Positions 7,556-17,065 of a stretch of DNA of 35,162 nt are shown piece after piece; positions within the stretch are counted from its first letter, which is position 1, and each line of letters begins with the position of its first letter. Source of the stretch: Tannerellaceae bacterium (GTDB lineage Bacteria; Bacteroidota; Bacteroidia; Bacteroidales; Tannerellaceae); NCBI GenBank assembly GCA_031264865.1, contig JAISDJ010000025.1, positions 1 through 35,162 on the forward strand, given 5' to 3'. The notes below the pieces were generated by a model. It ran no database searches. It was not told where the DNA came from and was given only the letters and a program-made list of their open reading frames with translations. The position numbers and the translations under genes were made by a program.

Positions 7556-10500
7556 ATGAAAAAAGAACCTTTGTACTGTTTTTTATCATTTAAAAATTAT
7601 CACGCTAAGAAATTTTTGAATATTATGAGAATCACAATGTTCCTGCTTTTCCTTGGCCTGTTCGCCTCTTATGCGGCGGATACACACTCGCAGAACGCGA
7701 AAGTGAATATCAACGGAAACAATCCAACGATTGGTGAATTTATCAATCAGGTTGAAAACCAAACAGACTATCTGTTTGTGTACAGTAAAAACGAATTGGA
7801 CGTAAATGACAACCTTGCACTAAAAACCGGCAACAAATCAGTCGTCCAATGCTTGAACGAAGCATTTACGGGTTCGGACGTCAAGTATGTGTTCGACAAT
7901 GACTACATTGTTTTAACCAAGAAGAACGCAGCCCCGTCGATTGCCCAACAGGGAAGGACGATTGCAGGGACAGTGACCGATAGCAACGGCGAACCCATTA
8001 TAGGCGCCAACATAGTTGTTCGCGGCACGTCTACCGGTATTGTAACCGACTACAATGGCCAATACTCCCTGGTTGTCCCTAATAATGCCGTCTTGGTAGT
8101 ATCCTACATAGGATATCTTTCCAGAGAAATATCTGTGGGCAACCAGCCGGTTATCAATGTCACCCTTGAGGAAGACTCGAAAGCTTTGGAAGAAGTCGTA
8201 GTTGTAGGTTATGGTACAATGCGTAAATCCGACGTTACCGGCTCTATTTCCAGCGCCAAAGCGGAAGATATCCTCAAGCAACAATCCTTCAGCGCGCTCG
8301 ACGGTCTTAAGGGTAAGGCTTCGGGAGTGAACATCTTCTCCAACTCAGGGCAGCCCGGTGCGGCAATCCGCGTACTCATCCGTGGTGTAAGTACTATCAA
8401 CGCTTCCACCGATCCATTGTATGTAGTAGATGGCGTGGTGATGGAAGACTTCCGCCTTCTCAACCCCAATGACGTTGAAAATATCGAAGTGCTTAAAGAT
8501 GCTTCCTCGGCAGCTATCTATGGTGCACGCGGGGCCAACGGCGTAATCTTGGTGACAACCAAACGTGGTAAAACCGACGGCGAAGGCATTTCATTGTCTT
8601 ACCAAGGTTCGGTAAGCGTAGGTACGGTAGCGCGGTATATGGAAACCTTAGACGCATCCCAATGGCAGGAAGCTTTCATGCAAGGGCTGAAGAACTCAAA
8701 TACGTATCATGGAACCGCCTACTCGCTGAATATGTCCGATCATTTCACCGACCAGCGTTACTTTAATGCCGACGGTACGGCTAAATATGATACCGACTGG
8801 CAACGCGAGGCTACTCGTGCCGCTGTGTCGCATAATCACCAGTTGAACATTCAGCAAGCAAGTAAAAACTCTTCCATGGGTGCATTCCTGAACTATACCG
8901 ACCAGCAAGGCTTACTGCTCAATTCGTATATGAAGCGTTTGAACGCCAAAATGACGTATGACGCAAATCCTACGAAATGGCTCTCCGCATCCATCAACCT
9001 CTTGGTAAACCATGCATGGGGAAACAATACCGATCATGGCGATGGTGGACAAAATGCGCTCCGTACCATGATAGAAATGCCTGCATGGTATCCGGTGAAA
9101 AATAACGACGGTTCATGGGCGGATGATAATACGGCTATTTTCCAGGAAATAATTAAATATGCCGACAACCCAGCTACCCCGGAAGATGAATCACGGAGAG
9201 TACGCTTCTCATCTGAAGATGGCGCTAACCCAGTTCACTTCCTTGATGCCGTACAACGTCGGCAATATCGTACGCAACTCTTCGGAAATGCGGCCTTAAC
9301 CTTCCATCTCCTTCCGGGACTGGACTTGAGAACGCAATTAGGGATAGACAGCCACTTAAATACTAACCGTGAGTACGGTCCACACGACGTACACGACTTT
9401 GGTAAAGGAGACCAGGGTAATGCCTATCAAAACAATTCCTCTACTCTTTATTGGCAGGAAGAAACCTATCTGACTTACAAAAACTTATTTGGTGAACACC
9501 GCATCAATGCAATGGCTGGTTTGTCATGGCAGGAACGTGAATATGAATATTTCTCCGCTACGGCGAAAACCTTTGCTGATGATTACTACGGTTATCACAA
9601 CATGGGTGCCGGCACGCAACGCCCATCTGTAGGTTCCGACCACGACCGCTGGGCGATGAACTCATATTTCCTGCGTTTGGGTTATTCTTACGCCGACAAA
9701 TACATGGCTACCGTTACCAGCCGTTACGATGGCTCATCCAAATTCGGGAAAAACAACAAATATGCCTTTTTCCCTTCTGCAGGTTTGGCATGGATCATTT
9801 CCAATGAAGGCTTTTGGAATAATAATTCCTTTATCAGCCTGGCAAAACTGCATACCAGTTATGGGATCATGGGTAACAGTGAAATCGGAACTTATAATTC
9901 ATTGGCAACAATCGGGCAGGGAACAACTGTAATCGGTGGTGAAACCGTAACGACAGCCTATGTGAGCAAAATGGCCAATAAGGATTTGAGATGGGAGAAA
10001 ACCGCGCAGTTTGATATTGGCTTAAACCTGGGATTATTCAGAGACCGCTTATCATTGGATGTCTCATACTACCATAAATATACGACAGATTTGTTATACA
10101 GTCGCCCGTTACCTTATTCCACAGGCTTCTCCGACATAACGGCTAATATTGGCGAAGTGTCTAACCAGGGGCTCGACTTGATGATCAATGCAACACCTGT
10201 GAGCAGCCGCGATTTCTCATGGAACAGCATTCTGAACCTAAACTACAACAAAAACAAGGTAGAAAAACTGGGCGCTAACGATGAAACGATATGGAACAAC
10301 TGGGGTACATTGAAAGTTGGTGAATCTTTATCCTCCTTTGGTGGATATGAATGGTTGGGTATACAAGACTCCGGCGACCAAATCGGGCGCAGTATAATTG
10401 CGACGGAGAAGACCATTTTAGGTAAAGGTTTACCGGATTGGACGGGTAGTTTTATCAATAACCTCCAATACAAAAATTTTGACTTGACCCTCGATTTCCA

Positions 10501-10948
10501 ATTCATATGGGGCGTTGATATATTTCAAGACTTCCTGCACTCTACGCAATCCAGGTTCTTAACCTCCGGGCTTGCTACTATCCTGACGGATGCTTGGACG
10601 CCGGAAAATAAGAATACTACTGTACAAATGATCTATGACCGTCCGTATGGCGATGGATACAGCGATCAGAATTTCAACTCCTCATGGTTGGCCGATGGTT
10701 CTTATTTACGCCTCAACCTCCTACAATTGGGTTATACGCTGAATAAAAATACGGCGACAAAATTAGGATTGCAAGGCTTACGCCTGTACTTCAATGTAAA
10801 CAATGCATTCATGTTATGCTCCGATGACTTCAAGGGCTACGATCCCGAATCATCTTCAAAAGGGACTTCGCAATGGGGACAAAATGTGCTGTTCTTTGCC
10901 TATCCAAAGGCGCGTACGTTTACACTAGGGGCAAATATTACGTTCTAA
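7556..10948 (+). CDS. SusC-like TonB-dependent outer-membrane transporter with STN domain
   Basis: A 1130-aa outer-membrane importer of oligosaccharides, energised by TonB and working with the SusD lipoprotein encoded 18 bp downstream. Order of parts: signal peptide with a long basic leader (hydrophobic core about residues 27-40, cleavage near SYAAD), STN domain (about 45-125), CarboxypepD_reg-like beta-sandwich (about 130-215, GTVTDSNGEPIIGANIVV), TonB-box-like EEVVVVGYG, plug (VLIRGVSTINASTDPLYVVDG, AAIYGARGANGVILVTTK), then a 22-strand-type barrel ending in ANITF with the terminal Phe used for barrel assembly. The STN domain marks transporters that signal through FecR, matching the upstream gene. 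Substrate cannot be read from it; the GH92 gene suggests alpha-mannosides. G+C content is visibly above that of the xylose operon. Confidence 0.95.
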   Translation: MKKEPLYCFLSFKNYHAKKFLNIMRITMFLLFLGLFASYAADTHSQNAKVNINGNNPTIGEFINQVENQTDYLFVYSKNELDVNDNLALKTGNKSVVQCLNEAFTGSDVKYVFDNDYIVLTKKNAAPSIAQQGRTIAGTVTDSNGEPIIGANIVVRGTSTGIVTDYNGQYSLVVPNNAVLVVSYIGYLSREISVGNQPVINVTLEEDSKALEEVVVVGYGTMRKSDVTGSISSAKAEDILKQQSFSALDGLKGKASGVNIFSNSGQPGAAIRVLIRGVSTINASTDPLYVVDGVVMEDFRLLNPNDVENIEVLKDASSAAIYGARGANGVILVTTKRGKTDGEGISLSYQGSVSVGTVARYMETLDASQWQEAFMQGLKNSNTYHGTAYSLNMSDHFTDQRYFNADGTAKYDTDWQREATRAAVSHNHQLNIQQASKNSSMGAFLNYTDQQGLLLNSYMKRLNAKMTYDANPTKWLSASINLLVNHAWGNNTDHGDGGQNALRTMIEMPAWYPVKNNDGSWADDNTAIFQEIIKYADNPATPEDESRRVRFSSEDGANPVHFLDAVQRRQYRTQLFGNAALTFHLLPGLDLRTQLGIDSHLNTNREYGPHDVHDFGKGDQGNAYQNNSSTLYWQEETYLTYKNLFGEHRINAMAGLSWQEREYEYFSATAKTFADDYYGYHNMGAGTQRPSVGSDHDRWAMNSYFLRLGYSYADKYMATVTSRYDGSSKFGKNNKYAFFPSAGLAWIISNEGFWNNNSFISLAKLHTSYGIMGNSEIGTYNSLATIGQGTTVIGGETVTTAYVSKMANKDLRWEKTAQFDIGLNLGLFRDRLSLDVSYYHKYTTDLLYSRPLPYSTGFSDITANIGEVSNQGLDLMINATPVSSRDFSWNSILNLNYNKNKVEKLGANDETIWNNWGTLKVGESLSSFGGYEWLGIQDSGDQIGRSIIATEKTILGKGLPDWTGSFINNLQYKNFDLTLDFQFIWGVDIFQDFLHSTQSRFLTSGLATILTDAWTPENKNTTVQMIYDRPYGDGYSDQNFNSSWLADGSYLRLNLLQLGYTLNKNTATKLGLQGLRLYFNVNNAFMLCSDDFKGYDPESSSKGTSQWGQNVLFFAYPKARTFTLGANITF

Positions 10949-10966
10949 TCTTAAAAAAACAATCGT

Positions 10967-12634
10967 ATGAAAAATATGAAAAATATCGCGTTAAATATCG
11001 CAGGTGTACTTGCACTCGCTTTCACCGTGTCGTGTGCCGATTTTTTGGAAGAAAAACCCTTAGACCTCAAAACCGACAACCTGTTCTGGACATCCGAAAC
11101 GGATGCTCAATCGGCGGTGAATATGATTTACTACGGTGGCATTCCGTACCTGTATGGCGGCCGGAATACCGGTTGGCAGCCTACACGGCTTATGTACGAC
11201 GGCTTGTTGTCGGGCTTGTTTACGGATGATAAAAAAGATGGAGACTTTTCTTCCAATATGGAAACCCTGAACGTTACATTCCAAACGGTTGCGGGTGAAG
11301 TAGGTGAACTTTGGCGCGAACCTTATGTGTGTATAGGGCGATGCAATGTGTTGATAGCGCGTTTGCCTGGTATGGTATCCAATGGCATTATCTCCGAAGA
11401 GAGGAAGAACGAATATCTTGCACAGGCTTATTTCTTCCGTGCTTGGTCTTACTACTTTTTAGTAAAGGAGTTTGGTTGCAAAGATGGTGAAGCCCAAGAT
11501 GGTGGCAGTGGTGGTGTGCCGTTGGTACTGGAACCTGTAGAAACAGTAGATCCATCGGTTATTAATAAACCGCGTGCTTCTATTACCGAAGTATATCAAC
11601 AAATAGAATCCGACCTCACGGAAGCTATAAAATACCTGCCCAACAAAACATTCTACGACAATGCCTGTCGCATGACCAAACCGGCAGCGCAAGCTTTGTT
11701 GGCAACCGTATACCTGCAATGGGCCGGATATCCCTTGCAAAACGCGGCGATGTATGCAAAAGCAGCAGAAACGGCAGAAGCTATCATTAATGGCGGTGCC
11801 GGACATGCATTGGAAAACAGCGACGATGACGGTACGAATCAAGAAAGTGCATTCAATAAAATAAAGAACAGTAAAAACTCGAAAGAGATTATTTATGCTG
11901 TTGAATATGAACAACCCTTGAATCGTGGTAACGGATATATCAACGCCTGTATGACCAATCAGGCAACGGCCTGGAGGGAAGACGACGGAACGGCTGTTTT
12001 CCGAACAAGCGTACTGGCAAATATGTACCATATTAGTGACCCGATCATCAATAGTTATACCGAAGGAGATGTGCGCGCTAAGGAAAAGAATTTCTTTTTC
12101 CAGACATATGTATCCCAGAAGGGAACCGTGTTTAATTGTAATCAATACGACAACTGGTTCTGGTTCGACGATAATGCAATGATTAACACCATAGGTTCCA
12201 GCCTGAATTTCCCCGTATTCCGTTTATCTGAGATCTACCTCATTGCTGCGGAAGCCTTATTAAAGCAATCTTCTCCCAATCAGACGAAGGCAAAAGAATA
12301 TCTGGAAGTTGTAAAGAAACGCGCGTTCACTATCAGTGGGCTTACTGCCGGTAGCTACTCCGTGCCTGCAACGGTTACGATAGATGATATCCTGACTGAG
12401 CGTTTACATGAATTACCCCTGGAACTGAAAATCTGGGATGACATTCGTCGTAACCGCCTATATCCGCAAGCACAAGCCGACAAATCGCTGAAATGGGTAG
12501 ACATTGCATCAGCAGATACGTATAACAAGCGAGATGGAAAAACGTTCAAAAACAGTCAACATCTCTTGGTATGGCCTATTCCGCAAGCTGCGATGGAACG
12601 TAATCCGTCATTAGCACAAAATCCGGGTTATTAA
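10967..12634 (+). CDS. SusD/RagB-family glycan-binding surface lipoprotein
   Basis: A 555-aa lipoprotein that would cap the SusC transporter at the cell surface and bind the glycan. The N-terminus is a lipoprotein signal with lipobox TVSC (Cys near residue 23) followed by ADFLEEKPLDLKTDNLFWTSETD, the classic SusD opening. TPR-like helices appear in the middle (FFRAWSYYFLVKEFG, PAAQALLATVYLQW) and the C-terminal SusD domain carries RLSEIYLIAAEALL, ILTERLHELPLELKIWDDIRR and LLVWPIPQAAMERNPSLAQNPGY. The spacing of 18 bp from susC indicates co-transcription. A long antisense open frame across the middle is a coding shadow. A hairpin follows before the mannosidase gene. Confidence 0.95.
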   Translation: MKNMKNIALNIAGVLALAFTVSCADFLEEKPLDLKTDNLFWTSETDAQSAVNMIYYGGIPYLYGGRNTGWQPTRLMYDGLLSGLFTDDKKDGDFSSNMETLNVTFQTVAGEVGELWREPYVCIGRCNVLIARLPGMVSNGIISEERKNEYLAQAYFFRAWSYYFLVKEFGCKDGEAQDGGSGGVPLVLEPVETVDPSVINKPRASITEVYQQIESDLTEAIKYLPNKTFYDNACRMTKPAAQALLATVYLQWAGYPLQNAAMYAKAAETAEAIINGGAGHALENSDDDGTNQESAFNKIKNSKNSKEIIYAVEYEQPLNRGNGYINACMTNQATAWREDDGTAVFRTSVLANMYHISDPIINSYTEGDVRAKEKNFFFQTYVSQKGTVFNCNQYDNWFWFDDNAMINTIGSSLNFPVFRLSEIYLIAAEALLKQSSPNQTKAKEYLEVVKKRAFTISGLTAGSYSVPATVTIDDILTERLHELPLELKIWDDIRRNRLYPQAQADKSLKWVDIASADTYNKRDGKTFKNSQHLLVWPIPQAAMERNPSLAQNPGY

Positions 12635-12664
12635 ACATAGTAGATTAACCTAAATTAATAATAA

Positions 12665-12694
12665 AAGGGCATAGTCGGATATGGCTGTGCCCTT
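12665..12694 (+). terminator. Hairpin between susD and the GH92 gene
   Basis: AAGGGCATAG (12665-12674) pairs with CTGTGCCCTT (12685-12694): ten pairs with one G-T wobble around a 10-nt loop, followed by TCTTTCAT. It begins 31 bp after the susD stop. It may partly terminate or process the transcript so that susCD is made in excess over the enzyme. Confidence 0.6.
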
Positions 12695-12738
12695 CTTTCA
12701 TATAATATACTACACAAACACTTTCAAATTATCCTGAC

Positions 12739-15021
12739 ATGAAACGTCTTTATATATATAAAATATGTATATGCCTTGTTGTAAACTTGTCTGCCTTGGC
12801 TGTCTTTGCCCAGGAACAAGATCTTACACGCTATGTTAATACTTTGCAAGGCACAAATTCGAAACATGAACTGACAAGAGGTAATACATATCCTACAACA
12901 GCTCTTCCCTGGGGTATGAATTTCTGGACTCCACAAACAGGCCCAAACCGCGACGGATGGATTTACCAACACTTTAAAGATTCTATTCGAGGTTTCCGCC
13001 AGACACATCAATGCAGCTCGTGGACAAGAGACTATGCTGCCTTTTCCCTTATGCCTGTAATAGGAAGGCTGGAAGTAAACCAATACAAGAGGGCTGCCAA
13101 ATTCAGCCATGATGACGAGACAGCCAAACCACATTATTACAAAGTAACGTTCGAAAATAAGATCACTACCGAAATGGCTCCCACAGAAAGAGGAGTACAC
13201 ATGCGTTTCACATTCCCGCGAAGCGGTGATTCTTACATAGTTCTGGATGCAAATAGTGGTGGGAGCAAAGTACTGATTATACCCGAGGAGCGCAAAATAG
13301 TCGGGTATAATAGAAATGCAAACCGCAGCGTACCGGAAGGATTTACGAATTATTTCGTTGTCGTATTCGACAAACCTTTCGAATCATATGGCACCTGGAA
13401 AGGTCTTGAAGACATAATTACTCCCGAAAATAAAGAAGTCGAGGATGATTATGCAGGAGCATACATTCAATTTAAAAAAGGCTCGAAAGTACAAGCTAAA
13501 ATAGCTTCTTCCTACATCAGTTACGAACAAGCCGAGCTAACGCTCCAGCAAGAATTAGGTAAGTTTACCTCTTTGGAACAAACAAGCAATGCTGCCCGGA
13601 AGATATGGAATGAACAGTTGAGTAAAGTGTTGGTTGAAGGTGGAACAAATGAACAGAAAGCTACATTTTATTCCTGCTTCTTCCGTTCCATGCTTTTCCC
13701 CCGTAAGTTTTACGAACACGATGCAAACGGTCAACCGGTATATTACAGTCCTTACGACGGCAAAATACACGAAGGGCTTATGTATACGGATAATGGTTTC
13801 TGGGATACATTCAGGGCGCAATTCCCGCTTAATGCCATTCTTCATCCCGAATACCACGGCAATTATATCAGCAGTCTGATTACTGCCTACGATCAGAGCG
13901 GCTGGTTGCCTTCCTGGTCGTTCCCCGGACATTCGGGTGGTATGATCGGCAATCATGCTTTGTCGCTTATTGCCGACGCATGGGTAAAAGGCTTCCGTTC
14001 ATACGATCCCCAACAAGCCATGAAAGCGATGTTTCATGAAGTGACCAATAAGGGTCCCGGAGGTCCTGCCAATGGACGCGACGGGTGGAAAGATTATTTT
14101 ACGTATGGCTATGTCTCTTATCCGGATTACCGTGAATCGACAGCTAAAACGTTGGAATATTGTTACAATGACTGGTGTGCGATGCAGTTTGCTTCTATGA
14201 CCGAACAGCCTTTTTACGAAGGATTGTTTAAGAAACAAATTTTCAACTACAAGAATGTATTCGACCCTTCTGTGGGCTTTATGCGCGGCAGGCAGAACGA
14301 TGGAAGCTGGTATCCCGACTTTGATCCCGCGGAATGGGGTGGCCCGTTTACCGAAGGTAGCGCCTGGCATTATCTATGGTCGGTTTTCCACGACGTACAA
14401 GGCTTGATCAATCTCTTAGGCGGTGATAAGGCATTTGTCGGCAAGCTTGATTCCGTATTTTCGGCCTCAAGTGATTTCAAGGTAGGTACTTACAGGCGTG
14501 TAATTCACGAGATGGCTGAAATGGTCATGATCAATATGGGGCAATATGCCCATGGGAATCAACCAATCCAACACATGATTTACCTCTATAACTATGCAGG
14601 CGAGCCATGGAAATCGCAAAAATGGGCCAGAAATATAATGGATAAATTGTATGATTCAACGCCTGATGGTTATCCGGGGGATGAAGATCAGGGACAAACA
14701 TCCTCATGGTATGTGATAAGCGCTATGGGACTCTATTCCGTTTGTCCGGGAACAACGGAATATGTGATCGGCAGTCCGCTATTTCCCAAAATGACAATCT
14801 CTTTGGAAAATGGAAAGAAATTAGTGATCGAAGCCCAGAATAACACACCGGAGAATGTGTACATACAATCAGCTACATTGAATGGACAAGCTTTTACGAG
14901 AAACTTCCTGCATTATGATGAGTTAATGAATGGTGGCCTTATCCGCTACCAAATGGGAAATGCCCCAGCTCTTGATAGAGGAATATCGAAAGAAGATCGT
15001 CCTTTTTCCATATCAAAATAA
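12739..15021 (+). CDS. Secreted GH92 alpha-mannosidase, probably alpha-1,2-acting
   Basis: A 760-aa glycoside hydrolase family 92 enzyme: calcium-dependent exo-alpha-mannosidases acting with inversion. A signal peptide (about 1-25, ending AVFAQ) has no lipobox, so it is probably periplasmic. Signatures: RYVNTLQGTNSKHELTRGNTYP, GFRQTHQCSSWTRDYA, FTEGSAWHYLW and GDEDQGQTSSWYVISAMGLY. Comparing from memory with Bt3990 of B. thetaiotaomicron, E539 matches the catalytic acid Glu533, D648 and D650 match Asp642 and Asp644, and H590-E591 match the His584-Glu585 pair linked to alpha-1,2 specificity; all are shifted by +6. It follows susD by 104 bp with a hairpin between, and would trim mannose from oligosaccharides imported by SusCD. 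The exact linkage is inference. Confidence 0.92.
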   Translation: MKRLYIYKICICLVVNLSALAVFAQEQDLTRYVNTLQGTNSKHELTRGNTYPTTALPWGMNFWTPQTGPNRDGWIYQHFKDSIRGFRQTHQCSSWTRDYAAFSLMPVIGRLEVNQYKRAAKFSHDDETAKPHYYKVTFENKITTEMAPTERGVHMRFTFPRSGDSYIVLDANSGGSKVLIIPEERKIVGYNRNANRSVPEGFTNYFVVVFDKPFESYGTWKGLEDIITPENKEVEDDYAGAYIQFKKGSKVQAKIASSYISYEQAELTLQQELGKFTSLEQTSNAARKIWNEQLSKVLVEGGTNEQKATFYSCFFRSMLFPRKFYEHDANGQPVYYSPYDGKIHEGLMYTDNGFWDTFRAQFPLNAILHPEYHGNYISSLITAYDQSGWLPSWSFPGHSGGMIGNHALSLIADAWVKGFRSYDPQQAMKAMFHEVTNKGPGGPANGRDGWKDYFTYGYVSYPDYRESTAKTLEYCYNDWCAMQFASMTEQPFYEGLFKKQIFNYKNVFDPSVGFMRGRQNDGSWYPDFDPAEWGGPFTEGSAWHYLWSVFHDVQGLINLLGGDKAFVGKLDSVFSASSDFKVGTYRRVIHEMAEMVMINMGQYAHGNQPIQHMIYLYNYAGEPWKSQKWARNIMDKLYDSTPDGYPGDEDQGQTSSWYVISAMGLYSVCPGTTEYVIGSPLFPKMTISLENGKKLVIEAQNNTPENVYIQSATLNGQAFTRNFLHYDELMNGGLIRYQMGNAPALDRGISKEDRPFSISK

Positions 15022-15079
15022 GAAACAACCGGTTATTGCATTATATATGAATAAATAGGATCTGCTGAAAAACTTTCAA

Positions 15080-15113
15080 TTTGTTGATATTTAATATATT
15101 CTGTATATATTTG
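15080..15113 (+). promoter_or_regulatory. Promoter of the BF3164-like lipoprotein gene
   Basis: TTTG at 15080-15083 and TATATTTG at 15106-15113, with a 22-nt spacer, fit the Bacteroidota promoter with slightly long spacing. It indicates separate transcription from the mannosidase gene. The leader to ATG 15190 is about 70 nt. Confidence 0.5.
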
Positions 15114-15189
15114 TTGTGTTCTAATACAAGTAAATATGAAAAGAGAGCGCAACATTAATTCCTAGGAAGTACAATTAAATGAAAGACAA

Positions 15190-16224
15190 ATGAAAAATTT
15201 AGTATGTATATTCTTATTAATGACTGTTTATTGGAGTTGCTCGAAGCATGTTGAAACAGAGAAATATCAGTATAAACGTAATAATATTATTCAGGTGAAA
15301 GACAAGTTGGTGGAGATACCAACGGATAGTCTCATGTTTAGTTCGCATTGTCGTCCATATATCATTGATAATTATTTGTTAATTGCAGATTATAAATCAT
15401 ACGACCATCTGCTGCATTTACTTGATAAGAATACGTTTCGTTATATAACGGGGTTTACCTATTGGGGGCAAGGGCCCGGTGAAATCGCAAATATGGGAAC
15501 TGTAGGTATAGATCATAGCCATCGCAGCTTTAATGTAACGGATTATGGGAAACAGGCCATGTTCAGGTATAACCTGGATAGCGTGATTGCCAATCCGGAT
15601 TATGTGCCGGAAAGAAAGGTGGAAATACATGCGGATAAAATTATTCGTGATTATCAATACATCAATGATTCATCCTGTATAGGACTTGTTTTAGAACCTA
15701 TCAGTAGTTCGGACTTTAAAGTAGCTACAGGAATATTAAATACGAACAATGGCGAATTTACGCTTATGCCCTATGTGCATCCTAAAATAAAGAAGAAACG
15801 CGCTTGCTTTGACGCCTCTCTGAAGCATGGATTGTATGTGGAATGTTATTACAAGCAAAACCTGATGACCATTTGTACGCTTAACGGGGAATTAAAATAC
15901 AACATCTATGGCGGAAGTAATTGGACGGAGAACCAACGGGGACGGTTTGAATATTATCAACAAGCGGCATTCGTTAAGGATAGGATTTTTGTCCTTTACC
16001 TGAACGATAGCGCTTATATTAATCATCCGGTAATGGGGCTTATGGGAAATATGGCGACTAAGTTTTTAGTGTTCGATTTAAACGGAGATTATATTGCAAC
16101 GCTGGAGACGGGTTATCGTATCAGATATTTTTGCTACGATGAAGGCAATAACAGGATCATACTGAACCTGGATGATGGGATGCAACTTGCTTATTTAAGC
16201 CTTGATGGCCTTATAGATTCGTAA
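15190..16224 (+). CDS. BF3164-like (TolB-like six-bladed propeller) lipoprotein
   Basis: A 344-aa predicted lipoprotein: signal MKNLVCIFLLMTVYWSC with Cys17 as lipidation site. The body is rich in short beta-strand repeats such as FRYITGFTYWGQGPGEIANMG, a pattern of the BF3164/TolB-like propeller lipoproteins common in Bacteroidales; the WGQGPGE motif is the best family mark. No enzyme residues are evident and the function is unknown; many sit near outer-membrane transport or sensing genes. Its last 14 bp overlap the 3' end of the convergent phosphatase gene. It lies 168 bp after the mannosidase gene but has its own promoter, so membership in that locus is uncertain. Confidence 0.75.
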   Translation: MKNLVCIFLLMTVYWSCSKHVETEKYQYKRNNIIQVKDKLVEIPTDSLMFSSHCRPYIIDNYLLIADYKSYDHLLHLLDKNTFRYITGFTYWGQGPGEIANMGTVGIDHSHRSFNVTDYGKQAMFRYNLDSVIANPDYVPERKVEIHADKIIRDYQYINDSSCIGLVLEPISSSDFKVATGILNTNNGEFTLMPYVHPKIKKKRACFDASLKHGLYVECYYKQNLMTICTLNGELKYNIYGGSNWTENQRGRFEYYQQAAFVKDRIFVLYLNDSAYINHPVMGLMGNMATKFLVFDLNGDYIATLETGYRIRYFCYDEGNNRIILNLDDGMQLAYLSLDGLIDS

Positions 16225-17065
16225 TTGCTACGGTTTCCCATTTTCCGGCAATTAGTTCTCTTGTAGAACGGAATCCGATTTCTTTTAATAAGTTGAGTGC
16301 TTCCGGGCGGCCATCGTTTACCAGGTCGGGGGTATGGCAATCTGAATTGACCATGATCGGAATATTTCGTTTAAGAAGTAATGGCAGGTAGTTTAGATGA
16401 GGAAATGCTTTATTTTTTGATGTAAGTATCTTCGTATTTACTTCTACTATGATTCCTTTTTCGGCGATCAAATCAAGACAGGCTGTAAACATATCCTGAT
16501 ACCACTTTTCTGTAACTAATGATTTTAGATACTTTTCGCCGTTCATATATACTTTATCTATATGACCTACGATATCTATTCCGCCGGATTCAATCATTTG
16601 CATGGTTGAGTCGTAAAAATGTTTTACCAATCTTCGCAGGTCGCCGGAATAATAGTAGTCGACAGCTTCTTTATAATTGGAAAAAGCCCCGTCTATACAA
16701 GCCATGTTTGCCTCGCTCAGCGGACTGGCTATTGGCAGGAAGTGTACGGAGCCGATACGGTAATCTAACGGTAATTCCTGAAAATAAGGAATAGAAGGAT
16801 TATAAGTCTTATCTAAATAATCGATTTCTAATCCTACATATATTTCCAGCCTGTCTTTGTATTTCTCCTTCAACCGGTTAATTTCGGTTAAATATTCGGG
16901 CATGTCATTTGCCGACATATTCCAGAATGTTTCGAATGGGAGAGGGGAGTGGGATGAGAATCCATACGCCCGAAAACCTTTTGAAATAGCAAATTTTACA
17001 AAATCTTCGGGCGCACTTCTTCCGTCACAAAACGTACAGTGACTATGGTAATTACTTAATAACAT
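16211..17065 (-). CDS. PHP-domain phosphatase, histidinol-phosphatase (HisJ/HisK) family
   Basis: A 284-aa PHP-family metal-dependent phosphoesterase. N-terminal metal motif NYHSHCTFCDGRSAPEDFV, then FSSHSPLPF, VGLEIDYL, GSVHFLP, DIVGHIDKV, VEVNTK and VNSDCHTP supply the His, Asp and Glu ligands expected of the trinuclear metal centre. Family members such as HisJ and HisK hydrolyse L-histidinol phosphate; with no other his genes here, another small phosphate ester is possible. Its start overlaps the end of kbl by 14 bp in a different frame, so translation is probably coupled. The 3' end overlaps the convergent lipoprotein gene by 14 bp. Confidence 0.8.
   Translation of the reverse strand: MLLSNYHSHCTFCDGRSAPEDFVKFAISKGFRAYGFSSHSPLPFETFWNMSANDMPEYLTEINRLKEKYKDRLEIYVGLEIDYLDKTYNPSIPYFQELPLDYRIGSVHFLPIASPLSEANMACIDGAFSNYKEAVDYYYSGDLRRLVKHFYDSTMQMIESGGIDIVGHIDKVYMNGEKYLKSLVTEKWYQDMFTACLDLIAEKGIIVEVNTKILTSKNKAFPHLNYLPLLLKRNIPIMVNSDCHTPDLVNDGRPEALNLLKEIGFRSTRELIAGKWETVAITNL

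Noticed and set aside
11459..12145. Open frame of 228 codons antisense to susD
   Set aside because: It lies wholly within a clear SusD gene, has no start context and no family resemblance; it mirrors the codon bias of the real frame.
14551..14574. GNQP in place of GNEP in the GH92 enzyme as a mark of mannose-phosphate or other linkage specificity
   Set aside because: By the constant +6 offset the specificity pair of Bt3990 maps to H590-E591, which is intact; the GNQP site is a different position.
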